Of a stretch of DNA of 64,000 bases, positions 33,901-46,050 are shown one piece after another; position 1 is the stretch's first letter, and every line of letters starts with the position of its first letter. The notes beneath the pieces were generated by a model, which was given only the letters and a program-made list of their open reading frames with translations, did no database searches and had not been told where the DNA came from. The DNA comes from Limonium bicolor (taxonomy: Eukaryota > Streptophyta > Magnoliopsida > Caryophyllales > Plumbaginaceae), in assembly GCA_023374045.1 (NCBI GenBank), contig CM041780.1, forward strand, positions 172,675,339 through 172,739,338, given 5' to 3'. A program made the translations under genes and the position numbers.

Positions 33901-34554
33901 TCATATGCTAGATGATCAAGCCATTCTTAAAACCCCTATCAGACCCAACTGCCTTGATGCCTGAAACTGGATAGGTACAAGCTCAGGAATTACTCAGTTA
34001 ATCTGGCTACTCCAAACTGATGGATATGATAGACAATACAGAAACTTCCACAAAAAACTCCCAGCTCCCCTCTATCAATAATCTGCTACAAAAAAAACCT
34101 TATCCCCCTAGAGTGCATCTGTTTGTTTGGAAATTAATGAATAACATCATTCCTTGCCTAGCTAATATCTCTAAAAGAATAGGAGGTACAAGCAAATGTT
34201 TCTTCTGTGGTAAGATTGATACGGTTACTCATGGAATCTTTAAATGCTGGAGCTCTACAGATGTCTGGAATAACCTTATTGATATTGCGCAAATCCCTGA
34301 TTACAACTCTTCGAGGATCCATGATTGGATCAGTGATCAAGCCTCTGGGTAGGGAAAAAAGAAAACAACAAAGGTGATCAATCAAATGTGGGCAATATAC
34401 AACGCTAGAAAACAAAGTCGGACACAATCCAGAATACCCTATTCTGGAATGCATTAATACAAACAATGCTTTCATTGAAGCCTTTCGAATTAGGGCCAGA
34501 AATAATCAAGTCAGACTGTTAGAAGTTCAAAGCAATCAAGTCGAGGAGCAAGAA
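30986..34554 (+). pseudogene. LINE ORF2: endonuclease, reverse transcriptase, zf-RVT (truncated)
   Basis: Begins MSSLYLTAGGLGRPCAVAWV. It has an AP-type endonuclease (to about 31720; KPKLVFLMETYKN, GRSGGLILLWNKDV, LIDLGFVGHPFTYTN, ECSDHCPI), an RT (about 32220-33200; NKAPGPDGINGTFFKAYWPQ, NNYFIALIPKVK, and LAFDDDIIF at the catalytic box where FADD is usual), and zf-RVT (about 34080-34290; HLFVWKLMNNIIPC, KCFFCGKIDTVTHGIFKCW). Ten or more frameshifts and stops break it. At 34554 it is cut by an LTR within the segment that normally leads to RNase H. The protein would nick the target and copy LINE RNA. Confidence 0.78.
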
Positions 34555-36406
34555 TGTAACACCCCAACCCGAAATCGAATGACCTGAACGATGATCGCTC
34601 CCAAATAAACTTGAACTGCAGCGGAATAAATTACAACAACCGGGCGGTATTACAACGCCGTTAGCCACCCATGTGACTAACAAGGCTAACTCCAAATACA
34701 AATACAATGTCACGGTCTGAATACGAATACAATCCCGAGATAATAGGTTCAAAACTCTAAGGTACAATAATCAAGTAAAAACTCTTAAGACAACAGCTGG
34801 AAATAAACTCCCATAGCTTGATCTACCCCACCTACACTCGGTCGGGTATCTCTTCAACTTCAGGTACCTGAAAAGTCGGGTGCCCCGAAGGGCTCAGCAA
34901 ACAACGCTGGTATGAAAAACATGCAGCCTACAAGCTACTGGGCCACACCAACTACTATGTCGAATACATGCAGATCATTTTTTTGTAAAGCTGTAAAACA
35001 CGCAGTATACAATAATCATAACAAGTATCCATACAAGGACAATAATGTCACAAAGAACAAAACTTCAGAAGGTCAAGTTAGATGTTCTGTAATTGCTTGA
35101 TAGTAGTCAGACCACACAATGGGACTGACAAGTGTATAAGAGTATGTCAATACAGTGGAGGTATAGTGACCTCGTTAAACTCTATCTTCATAGAGTAAAT
35201 TGGTCGGGTATGATAAACCCTTAGACGAGATGGGACTCTCGTACAAGTAGGTGGGTAATAATTCCCTCAGAAGATAACGTAGTTAACTCCTGTACTAAAA
35301 GAGGTGGGTATCGTACCCTCGAGAGAAATGTAGTCTTCCTCCCAACTTAAAATGTTCCGGTACGGTCCCGGTGAGTGGACATAGAGTGCACCCAAAACTT
35401 CCGTCGCGACGTATATTTGAATAGGAGATTACCTGAGACAGGTACAACTCCTGTAGCATGCATGGCCAGATACAACTGGGCTCCTCGTTTCTCGTAGTAT
35501 AGAATTTGTTAGATGTCACACAAGGACGTAAACAAGAACACAATGTGTATTGTCAGTTATCACGTTTAGGATAACGACGTTTGTTATAAAGTGAAGTTAG
35601 TGAGAAACTTGAGTACAAGTTCTCGGTATAATAATACGCAGGTATTTAATCCACTGGTAGTGTAGTGTTGTATGCGTGGGACATACACGTTACAGTTAGT
35701 ATCGTTCACGCACATAAAATAACACAACAGTGCACAAGAGTAATACAACATATTACATGTAATTATCTTGGTCGTTATTTCAAACAACAGATAGCACACA
35801 AGCCGGTATAATCCGGTAGCAAACAGGTTACAAGAATCCCATACCGTTCACCGTAGATTGCAGTTGAATATATCCTGGTCAACATCTGGTCAAGTATAGT
35901 CCTAGAATAGGATTAACTGAGAGTGTTAATTTATGTTACACTCTTATAATAATTTTATTGGATCATGAAACGATTTCGTATTCGTTATTTCATGTGAGGT
36001 TTATTTCTTTAGGCTTAGGTAGTTTTTTACCTCTTAACCTTATTAATAATCAGGGTATTTATAATATTTCCAAATCATGTAATCTTAATTTATAAAACTT
36101 ATATTGTGTGGTAATTTCTTTTAATTACCTTATGATTTAATGTATAACTTATTTGTTATTTCCTTGATTTATTTTTAAATCCTTTAATGTATATATATAT
36201 ATATCATGTACTATTAATGTTACATGTTTTTAATTGTCTACATGGCACAACAACTTTTTTAATTTCTCAAATATATTTATATGTCACCATGGACATAATA
36301 TTCTTATAATTTTTGTTATTCTCCACTTAACCATAAATAATATTTATTGGTTACAATTAAATTCCTTATAACTATATAACCCATAGTTTTAATTCCATAA
36401 TTCCTT
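32777..36406 (+). repeat. Large inverted repeat, left arm (3.6 kb)
   Basis: Reverse-complement match of 40654-44263. It comprises the LINE RT to zf-RVT part (32777-34554) and the first 1.85 kb of the chromovirus LTR (34555-36406). By eye the arms are about 99 percent identical, closer than the two segmental copies of the LINE. Confidence 0.92.
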
Positions 36407-39400
36407 AAATCAAATTCTTTTTCTAATTCCTCCAAATATCCACATAGGACCTATAATTATATAAATTTAAATACTTACCCCTATATTTCGGTTATGTTCA
36501 AAACAACCATAATAATTCATAAACTTTACATTTATATCTAATCTCATTATATTATATAGTTTTAATTCCTTATTTAATTATATTACAAAACCACCATTAG
36601 TATTTCGGTAATTACCATTTGACATTATAACTTTTGAAAATTCATTTTGGCCCCACAAACTTTCGGCCTTAACCAATATTTCCTATAATTACAATTTAAC
36701 CCCAAAATCTTATAACCTTTACATAATGACTTATAACCTATAGTTTTAATATTAATTTCCTTTAATTGCCGAAATGGACACTTATAGTTTCTTTAATTAC
36801 TATACAACCCCAATAAATTTCGGCTTCCACATAAACTTTCCTTAATTACATTTTCACCCCCCAAAACTTTATAATAATTAATTAATAACTTATAAAATAT
36901 AGTTTAATATCTAATTCTTCTAATTTCCGGATGAGTACTTATATTTCCTCTAATTATGAATGCGCCCCATATTAAATTCCAGATTTACATATAAACTTTT
37001 ATAAATTACAAAATAGCCCAAAACTTCATAAATTGTTAATTTAGCACTTGTTTAATTTAACTAAATTTCATAATCTTAATTCCTACCTTTATATATATTA
37101 TATTTGTGCCAAAGACACATATACTCTCGGTTTTCACTATATATACTCCAAACTTTTCAAAATTTACAATTTTAGCCACATAACTTAATAAACTAGCCAT
37201 TTAAGCACTAGTAATTATTTTAACTCACCAAACTTTATAATATAAGTTTATATACATATGTAGCTCATTAAAAACTATTTTTCACCAAAACATTCGGCCA
37301 TAATTATATGATGCCATATAGTTTATAAAAGTTGATTTATAAATCATAATAAATATACATAAATACATATGAGTCATATAACTCATGTAAAAATTATTGT
37401 AATGTCTTAGATTGATTTTTAGCTCAAAATGGAGCATAATTGTCCTAGGTAATTCGGCATGAATAATTATTTATCATAGATAACTTTTGTAATACAAAAA
37501 TGTGTCTTAAGGTAATAACCTTACCATATATGTTATAAGATATATTTTTGGTATATACTACCATATAGTTTCGGTTTAATTACCTAAGAAGGTGTACATA
37601 ATTTTGTACAATTTTTAAGAGCTTAAACAAGCTTAAGACATAAAGATTGGCTTAGTAAACTTACTCTTAATAAAGGATGATTAAGTGCTTGAACTCCTCT
37701 TGAATTTCCCAAGCTTCCTTCAATGGAAAATGATGTTCCAACTTCGGTTCTTATGAATGAAAGGAAGGGTTTAGGAGTTAGATCTTAACAAAGATCTTAA
37801 GTAGGTTTATAAGTAGTTTTCCAAGGATTTACCTTAGGCTTTTCTTCTTAGATTTTCGGCACTCCTAGGATGAATGAAGAACCAACTTTCCTTCATGAAA
37901 TTGATGAAGAAAATAGCTTTAGAAGATGTAGAATTTCGGATACACATAAAATGTGTCTTAAGGATTTTCAAGCATGAAAAATACCTTAAGATGATCTTGG
38001 ATGCTTCTTGGATTAATGTTGATTTAAGACAACTTCCTTGGAGTATAAATTGATGCCGAAAACTTGTAGTTGTGCTAGGAAGATTCTTGCTTCAAGACTT
38101 GATGAGAAATGCTAGGAAATTGTCATAGAAATGAAGATAGAAGTTAACCTTCATTAATGGACTTAAGAGCTACAAAGGAAGAAGATGAAAGGAGAAGATA
38201 GAAGCTTACCAAAACGGTTGCAAGGAATGGAAAGAATGAGAATGCAACCGTATAGTTAAGCTAGGAATGTTTGGATTTTGATTTTTTTATTTTGGACCTA
38301 TAATGTGGCATGTTAGGTCAAGACTTGTTTATTGTTTTGCTTTTGATTTTCAGGCTCCAAAAGTCCTTCAAACAAGGCTTACTTTCGGCCATGTGAAGAG
38401 GCAAGAACATGTGGCTTAAATCATGGAAACAAAATGACGAGGTAAGTTAGGTATGTTTAGTTTTTTTGAATTTTCAATGTTGAATGTAGTCTTCTTTCTC
38501 CCTTGTAGGCTCACGAAATGGAGCTGTATTTGAGCCTCTTTTACTGTCATTTATTGTATTAGATTAACATAGGATGGTCTCCTAGATTAACATATTAATT
38601 TCCGAGATCTAGATCTAGCTTTTCCATTTAAAATTCTTACTTTTGCCAAGCTAACATGCCCTGTTTTTTGTGCAGGCTTTCGGCAGCATGGGAGTCAAAT
38701 TGGACTGATATTAACTTGACATTATATTATACAACATGTGGAGAGATGACTCATAAAATTTCATGTCATAAAATAAGGTATTATCATGTTAAATACCTCC
38801 TAAAAAACGGCCACAACTATTTAAGAGGGGGTTGATTTTAATTGATTTCTGTCACACTATATTGTATTAAGATCATATTTTAACATGTCATAAGTTACAA
38901 CATTTATTTGGTACATTTATACCAAGGTAAAAGATGAAAGTTACTAAGGTAAATGGTGATTTTATAGTACATTTTGAACAGAATTTCGGCCCTACTAGTG
39001 CTACTAGTTTGGAACTGTCTTAATTGATTTAGGTGGTCAAGACATCCCCATTTAAGATTCCCAATTCGTGGCTCCTCAAAAACTTCAAGGTAATTGCGTA
39101 AAACGCGTTTTAACGGCACCCAAAGGTGCGTTTTTGTGCTTTAAGGATATTTTGAAAAATAAGTTGTCGCTATGAGTTCCAAGTGTTTTAAAACATTGTT
39201 CATAGTCAATAATGATATATTAAGGTGTTACATTGAGTTATATGGGGTTATATCAACTCATGACACAATTCCCGGGCTATCGGGACACTCCCGGGCAAAA
39301 CATGAGCGTTAAGAATTTCCCTCAAGCTCTTTGAGTATTTTTGAAAAATTAGCTCGAGCATTCTCTTAGAATGATGAATAATGATGGTAGGAACTCTAAG

Positions 39401-39923
39401 AATGAATTATATAGGAGTTCATGCCACTTTGGTACCTCTCTAGGGCATTCCCGGGGGTTTTATGGGGCCCCCAACGGGTACCTCCGAGCACTTTGCGTTT
39501 AATTGAGAGTTTAGCGTGAGCACTTCATCTAAATGTTTAATAAATTGTTATGGTGCATTTGGAATGAAGTATAATGATTTATTTCATCTTATAAAGTATT
39601 TCCGGGTGTTTCCGGGGCTTCTCGTGCTTAAGGGGCGTGCGTGAGCACTCCCGGCACTTTGCATTTTTAACTAAATGTGGCCTGGGGACTATGTTTGTAT
39701 AGTCATATAATGAGGGTATGACCATTTGGTTTGAGTTTTAAAAGGTCATACAAGGTCACACTTGACGCACGTTCTAAGGCATTTTAGCATTTTTTGGTGA
39801 AACGACTATTTTTACGTAACGTCAGCATACATGTGTTTGCATGCGCACGCGTAATGATCTATCCTTAGATTAATTTTCATTATTTAATGATTTTAAAGTG
39901 TTAATTAGATTTGGGGTATTTCA
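34555..39923 (-). repeat. Long LTR (5.4 kb) of a chromovirus, 3' LTR in element orientation
   Basis: On the minus strand it starts TGAAATACCCCAAATC (from 39923) and ends GGGTTGGGGTGTTACA (34555), with TG and CA ends. A purine-rich AAGGGTAGAT precedes it and the integrase chromodomain lies 500 bp further upstream, so this is the 3' LTR of a minus-strand element. No ORF is supported in it. LTRs of this size with TGAAATACCCC ends occur in Tekay/Del-type chromoviruses; that subgroup is inferred. The LTR lies inside LINE ORF2. The other LTR is not in the window. Confidence 0.75.
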
Positions 39924-40425
39924 ATCTACCCTTAAAAAGGACTTCACCCCGAAGTCTCATTTCTAAATTCAAAAGGTTATGGGGGAAACAAGTTCCGTTA
40001 AGTATCCACAACTCGATTCAGTTTTAGGGAACAAGCCCAAGTCTCTATATTCCTAAGTTCATAGTGTATATCTAACACAACATGAATACCTTGGAAGGTC
40101 ATATCATATACCTACAATGCAGTACACATAATCACATATATCCTTAAGTTAGTGCAACATAGTACACATCATTTCATATCACTTCAAAATAGTGCAACGT
40201 AGTGCACATAATCTTTTCATTGTAGTGTACCGTAGTACACATCAGCAAGTAAAAGTACAAGGTGCATTGAAAACAGTGTTACACAGAACACATACAGGAC
40301 AAAGTGTAACAGAAATGCACAACAATTTCATAAAAGTGCAACAAAAGTGCGCACTAAACTCACAAACGAAAAAGGCTCTACCCCCCTAAAAAGGGAGTAC
40401 GCCCATGTACCCTAGACTAGAGTGT
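39924..40425 (-). other. Chromovirus 3' untranslated region and polypurine tract
   Basis: Between the integrase stop and the LTR. On the minus strand CTTTTTAAGGGTAGAT abuts the LTR and serves as the likely polypurine tract (39924-39939). The remainder has repeated GTGCAAC / GTACAC words with no reading frame. Confidence 0.6.
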
Positions 40426-40653
40426 CTAGTTGGTAAATAATGAGGGAAACTTTGCTCGCATATCGGCTTCTAGTTCCCATGTGGCCTCCTCAACATCGTG
40501 GTTCAACCAAAGAACCTTCATGAGGCTCACAGTCTTGTTTCGAGTATCTCGTGTTTTTCTATCTAAGATTCGTTGTGGTGTTTCCACGTACCGCATTGTT
40601 GGTTCTAATGATAGTGTCTCTGGTGGTAGGACATGAGAAGGATGAGGCATGAG
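40426..40653 (-). pseudogene. Ty3/gypsy integrase C-terminus with chromodomain (truncated)
   Basis: 75 codons ending in a stop. PSHVLPPETLSLEP leads to YVETPQRILDRKTRDTRNK, then SLMKVLWLNHDVEEATWELE and FPSLFTN. The W-N-H-D-VEEATWE block is the diagnostic chromodomain of chromoviruses, which targets integration to heterochromatin marks. The catalytic core of integrase, RNase H and most of RT are missing: at 40653 the sequence switches directly to the inverted LTR/LINE arm. Confidence 0.85.
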
Positions 40654-42489
40654 AAGGAATTATGGAATTAAAACTATGGGTTATAGTTATAAGGAATTTA
40701 TTGTAACAATAAATATTATTTATGGTTAAGTGGAGAATAACAAAATTATAAGAATATTATGTCCATGTGTGACATATAAAATATTTGAGAAATTATAAAG
40801 TTGTTGTGCCATGTAGACAATTATAAAACATGTAACATTATAGTACATGATATATATATATATATACATTAAGGATTTAAAAATAAATCAAAGGAAATAA
40901 CAAATAAGTTATACATTAAATCATAAGGTAATTAAAAGAAATTACCAACAATATAAGTTTTATAAATTAAGATTACATGATTTGGAAATATATATAAATA
41001 CCCTGATTATTAATAAGGTTAAGAGGTAAAGAAACTACCTAAGCCTAAAGAAATAAACCTCACATGAAATAACGAATACGAAATCGTTTCATGATCCAAT
41101 AAAATTATTATAGAGTGTAACATAAATTAACACTCTCAGTTAATCCTATTCTAGGACTATACTTGACCAGATGTTGACCAGGATATATTCAACTGCAATC
41201 TACGGTGAACGGTATGGGATTCTTGTAACCTGTTTGCTACCGGATTATACCGGCTTGTGTGCTATCTGTGTTTGAATAACGACCAAGATAATTACATGTA
41301 ATATGTTGTATTACTCTTGTGCACTGTTGTGTTATTTATGTGCGTGAACGATACTAACTGTAACGTGTATGTCCCACGCATACAACACTACACTACCAGT
41401 GGATTAAATACCTGCGATTATTATACCGAGAACTTGTACTCAAGTTTCTCACTAACTTCACTTTATAACAAACGTCGTTATCCTAAACGTGATAACTGAC
41501 AATACACATTGTGTTCTTGTTTAACGTCCTTGTGTGACATCTAACAAATTCTATACTACGAGAAACGAGGAGCCCAGTTGTATCTGGCCATGCATGCTAC
41601 AGGAGTTGTACCTGTCTCAGGTAATCTCCTATTCAAATATACGTCGCGACGGAAGTTTTGGGTGCACTCTATGTCCACTCACCGGGACCGTACCGGAACA
41701 TTTTTAAGTTGGAGGAAGACTACATTTCTCTCGAGGGTACGATACCCACCTCTTTAAGTACAGGAGTTAACTACGTTATCTCTGAGGGAATTATTACCCA
41801 CCTACTTGTACGAGAGTCCCATCTCGTCTAAGGGTTTATCATACCCGACCAATTTACTCTATGAAGATAGAGTTTAACGAGGTCACTATACCTCCACTGT
41901 ATTGACATACTCTTATACACTTGTCAGTCCCATTGTGTGGTCTGACTACTATCAAGCAATTACAGAACATCTAACTTGACCTTCTGAAGTTTTGTTCTTT
42001 GTGACATTATTGTCCTTGTATGGATACTTGTTATGATTATTGTATACTGCGTGTTACAGCTTTACAAAAAAATGATCTGCATGTATTCGACATAGTAGTG
42101 GTGTGGCCCAGTAGCTTGTAGGCTGCATGTTTTCATACCAGCGTTGTTTGCTGAGCCCTTCGGGGCACCCGACTTTTCAGGTACCTGAAGTTGAAGAGAT
42201 ACCCGACCGAGTGTAGGTGGGGTAGATCAAGCTATGGAGTTTATTTCCAGCTGTTGTCTTAAGAGTTTTACTTGATTATTGTACCTTAGAGTTTTGAACC
42301 TATTATCTCGGGATTGTATTCGTATTCAGACCGTGACATTGTATTTTGTTTTGGAGTTAGCCTTGTTAGTCACATGGGTGGCTAACGGCGTTGTAATACC
42401 GCCCGGTTGTTGTAATTTATTCCGCTGCAGTTCAAGTTTATTTGGGAACGATCATCGTTCAGGTCATTCGATTTCGGGTTGGGGTGTTA
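40654..42489. repeat. Inverted partial copy of the chromovirus LTR
   Basis: Reverse complement of 34555-36406, ending ...GGGTTGGGGTGTTACA at 42489. As part of the right arm it lies where pol should be in the chromovirus. Short frames here (for example 41317-41499) are mirror images of non-coding LTR. Confidence 0.9.
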
Positions 42490-44263
42490 CATTCTTGCTC
42501 CTCGACTTGATTGCTTTGAACTTCTAACAGTCTGACTTGATTATTTCTGGCCCTAATTCGAAAGGCTTCAATGAAAGCATTGTTTGTATTAATGCATTCC
42601 AGAATAGGGTATTCTGGATTGTGTCCGACTTTGTTTCTAGCGTTGTATATTGCCCACATTTGATTGATCACCTTTGTTGTTTCTTTTTTCCCTACCCAAA
42701 GGCTTGATCACTGATCCAATCATGGATCCTCGAAGAGTGTAATCAGGGATTTGCGCAATATCAATAAGGTTATTCCAGACATCTGTAGAGCTCCAGCATT
42801 TAAAGATTCCATGAGTAACCGTATCAATCTTACCACAGAAGAAACATTTGCTTGTACCTCCTATTCTTTAGAGATATTAGCTAGGCAAGGAATGATGTTA
42901 TTCATTAATTTCCAAACAAACAGATGCACTCTAGGGGGATAAGGTTTTTTTGTAGCAGATTATGATAGAGGGGAGCTGGGAGTTTTTTGTGGAAGTTTCT
43001 GTATTGTCTATCATATCCATCAGTTTGGAGTAGCCAGATTTAACTGAGTAATTCCCTGAGCTTGTACCTATCCAGTTTCAGGCATCAAGGCAGTTGGGTC
43101 TGATAGGGGTTTTAGAATGGCTTGATCATCTAGCATATGAAAATTGGCCCAAATAAGATTTGAATTCTAGGAACAATTATCATCACGAATTATTTGACTG
43201 ACTTTGACTATATCAGGTGATCTGGCTGGCTGGGGAATGGGTTTGGCAGGGAATTTTTAGGAATCTAGAGGTGATTCCAGATCTGAGTATTTTACCATCT
43301 CCTATAGTTCTCTAAGCCCCCAGATTAATAACCTCATGGCCGAAAGAAGGGATTTCCAAATGGGACTATCCTTGTACTTTTGTGGCCTGGAGAATATCCA
43401 CTTTGGATAGTAGAGAGCTTTTAAGGATTTTCAACCAGGCTCTCTTCATTAGTCAGAATGTTCCACACTTGTTTTTCCAGCAAAACTTTATTGAAAGCTT
43501 CCATCTGTCGAAATCCTAGACCTCCCCTCTCCTTTTGGGAACACACATCATTCCATTTTTTCCAATGCATTCCTTTTTTCTTTGAAGACCCTACCCACCA
43601 GAATTGGGAACAGATGGAATTCATTTTGTCTATAATACCAGAGGGGAGTTTAAATAACGACATTGTATAGTTAGGGATAGATTGGAGCACACTCATGTTA
43701 AGAATGCATATGGCTGCTTAAGACATGGGTCTATTCCACCCTTGCACTATCCTTTGTATAGAATCTAGGATGTATCCAAAAGTCTCCTTTTTATTTCTTC
43801 CCACTTTCAAAGGCAGACCCAAGTACTTAGAGTAATGGTTCACAGGCTAAACCTGAATGATAGAAGCCAGGATGTTCTTTGTAGTATTGGGGATTTTTGG
43901 GCTGAAGCAATTTCTGATTTGGCTTGATTAATTTTATGACCAAAGGTTTTTAGAAAGTCTGAAAGGATTGAGGTCAGAACTTCTACGTTTTTGGCATTAG
44001 CTTTCCCATAGAAGATTATATCATCATCAAAGGCTAAATGGGAAATTTGGGGGGCTTGTTTTGACAAGGAGATTCCTTTGTACTTAAGGTCAATCATAGC
44101 TTTGTTAAGGTTCTAGAGAGAGCCTCTTGCGCAATAATGAACAGAAAGGGGGATATAGGACCCCCCTTGTCTAATACCTATTTTTTGGGTGAACACATCC
44201 CCGGGGAGCCATTAATAATCACTCTTCCTTTGACTGAAGTAATACAGTTTAAGACTGGGATTC
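42490..44263 (-). pseudogene. Inverted copy of LINE ORF2 3' part (RT end to zf-RVT)
   Basis: Reverse complement of 32777-34554. Minus-strand frames give ISHLAFDDDIIFYGKANAKN, then VLQSIPNYTMSLFKLPSGII, FWWVGSSKKKGMHW and GLGFRQMEAFNKVLLEKQVW. The fragment keeps the same unusual catalytic box (FDDD) as copy 1, whereas the copy at 54400 has FVDD. It was therefore copied from 32777-34554 after the two LINE copies diverged. Confidence 0.88.
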
Positions 44264-45065
44264 GTCCCTTATCTAACAGATCCTTCAACTGTTCTTTCAA
44301 CTCAGCCATTTCTGCTGGTGCCATACGGTACGGTGCCTTAGCTATGAGACCGGTACCTGGTAGTAATTCGATGGAGAATTCTACCTCTCTGGCTGGCGGT
44401 AAGCCTGGAAGTTCCTTTGGAAAAATATTCGGAAATTCCGACACCATGGCATATCTGGATCAAAGTCTGGGCCGTGCTCTTTATCTTGAACATAGCATAA
44501 ATATATTTCCTTCTGCTTCCTGACCTCCTTGTACATGACATAACAGATATCACTTTTATCGATGGTGCTCTAGGGCTCTGGCGGTAAGACACTGTCACTC
44601 CTGATGGGCTCTTGAGTAACAGTCGGCGTTCTGCACAAAAGATGCGGCCTCTATGCCGCCCCAACCAATCCATTCCGACTATGACGTCGAATCCTAGACC
44701 TCTGAATTCAATTAGGTCAATGGGAAAATCTTCCTCCTTAATACGGATAGTGGCTCCTCTATAAAAACGAGTGCATCTGACCTTCTCCTTAAACAGGAGT
44801 GCCACCTTGAAGTCAGGTAACTCTACAGCGTCTAGCCCCAACTTCCCCGCAAGCATAGGTGAAACGAAAGTATGTGAGGCTCCGGAGTCGAACAGTACTG
44901 ATGCAGCCACTCCATTGACAGGAAAGGTACCAGTGAGGATCGTGCCGTCCTTGCTAGCTCCTCCTCAGTAAGTATACTTAAGGCACCCTCCGTCTCTTTG
45001 GCACAACCTAACAACAGATTCTGGGTAAGTACTTTGACATATGGTGGAGGTCGAAAGACATTCAC
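44264..45065 (-). pseudogene. Chromovirus protease and start of reverse transcriptase
   Basis: Minus-strand Ty3/gypsy pol start, in two frames. Protease: VLFDSGASHTFVSPMLAGKL (aspartic DSG active site), then GLGFDVIVGMDWLGRHRGRI. RT start: [20 protein letters not shown], then [20 protein letters not shown] and [11 protein letters not shown]. After GRIP the frame runs into LINE sequence at 44263, so the RT palm (YVDD) is absent. Upstream, a stretch reading LLLGCAKETEGALSILTEEE belongs to the gag-protease linker. A frameshift or short deletion separates the protease from the RT. Confidence 0.85.
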
Positions 45066-45075
45066 TTTTCATAAC

Positions 45076-45852
45076 AATAATGCTTCATTGATGAGATGAT
45101 CTTCTTTCACGTGTCTAAAAGACGTTTACAATGCTAGTATTTTCTAAAAGTAAACTTAATCGTCCTGGTTTCATATGGGCGGTGTTTATCACTATCGAAG
45201 GTGCGGTGTTTATTTTAATCATTTTAATTCCATGGTATAGCATCCTTGACTTTCCACCCATTATCAGAACATCTCCTGATTTCAATATGATTTTCTTTGC
45301 AAGGTCACACGCTTCTGCTTGCCATATAGAAATTCTGCGTCATCCCCAATTGGCAAAGACAATACCGGTATCCTTGGTCGAGGGACTCTTGTGTTTCATC
45401 TTTATCCTGGTGTAGTCCTAAGCGGCCTCCTTCATAGAAGTTGATGATACATAGATCAGCCTTTAGATTAGGAACTGGATCTTCTTCTAGTTGTTGTGCA
45501 GTATTAACTGCTTGTTCCACAATTTTTAAAAATTCTTCCGGGATTTTTGGTACTTGCGCTCCATCTCTAGTTCTCGTATCCTGGTAGGTCTTTGTGCAAA
45601 GATTCCAGTCCTTTCCTAAGCACATCATCTTCAGCTTCATTTTTGATCCTCTTGGAAATTCAGGAGTGTAGAACCCTCCTGGTCCTGCTCCCTGTTTTTT
45701 ACATCTTCTGATGATTGCGATTTGTGTTCCGGCGTTAGGTATCCTCTGAGTAGTATTAGTCTTGGTTGGATAACCTTACATTGTTTGTTTGTTGGTTCAT
45801 GTGCTTTGATGATATTTTCTTCAAGGAGGGTGGTGAGGAGATAGGAAAGCAT
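45076..45852 (-). pseudogene. ALKBH1-like 2-oxoglutarate/Fe(II) dioxygenase fragment inside the chromovirus
   Basis: A cellular-gene fragment between chromovirus gag and protease. Read on the minus strand over about two frameshifts: VIQPRLILLRGYLTPEH, then KMKLKMMCLGKDWN, GAQVPKIPEEF, ADLCIINFYEGGRLGLHQDK, IGDDAEFLYGKQ, KSGDVLIMGGKSRMLYHGIK and KPGRLSL. This is the double-stranded beta-helix catalytic domain of AlkB-type demethylases. The iron ligands appear as H-Q-D (45404-45412) and the YHG histidine. The C-terminal R-x-N-x-T-x-R motif is degraded (GRLSLLLEN). It resembles the plant ALKBH1-like group. No introns are seen across about 720 bp, which fits a retrocopy or capture. Confidence 0.75.
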
Positions 45853-46050
45853 ATCTTATAGCTTCCTACGTGATTAAATCCTACTCGTGAGTCTTACTAA
45901 TTCTTTTCTATTCAATTAGGCACTTAAGGCATGTAAGCACTCATTCACAACATCCATTGCCCAATGACATAATCGTAGGGGTTAGAAATACCTGGGTGGT
46001 AGAAGTACCAGCTTCATCTGCGATCCATGACGTGCAGGGCGGGTCCCGAT
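45853..46050 (-). other. Junction between ALKBH fragment and gag, unassigned
   Basis: Short frames only. A gag-like stretch seems to run into about 45990, with stops after. The exact left border of the captured fragment is not visible. Confidence 0.3.

Larger units (their letters stand above)
28860..34554 (+). mobile_element. LINE (plant L1-type), copy 1, interrupted at its 3' end by an LTR
   Basis: About 5.7 kb of non-LTR retrotransposon in sense: ORF1 with DUF4283 and a zinc knuckle, then ORF2 with endonuclease, reverse transcriptase and zf-RVT domains. The 5' border is approximate. The 3' end, including any RNase H and poly(A), is cut at 34554 by the chromovirus LTR. Confidence 0.85.
40654..44263 (-). 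repeat. Large inverted repeat, right arm (3.6 kb)
   Basis: Partner of 32777-36406, with a spacer of 4247 bp (36407-40653) holding the rest of the LTR and the chromodomain. The right border joins chromovirus RT coding sequence at 44263/44264, and the left border joins integrase coding sequence at 40653/40654. Confidence 0.92.

Noticed and set aside
38904..39119. 71-codon minus ORF inside the long LTR
   Set aside because: No domain and no conservation evidence; expected by chance in 5.4 kb of AT-rich DNA.
34555..42489. Reading 34555 and 42489 as the two LTRs of one element
   Set aside because: The TGTAACACCCC ends are inverted relative to each other, not direct; they belong to inverted-repeat arms, and only one full LTR (34555-39923) exists.
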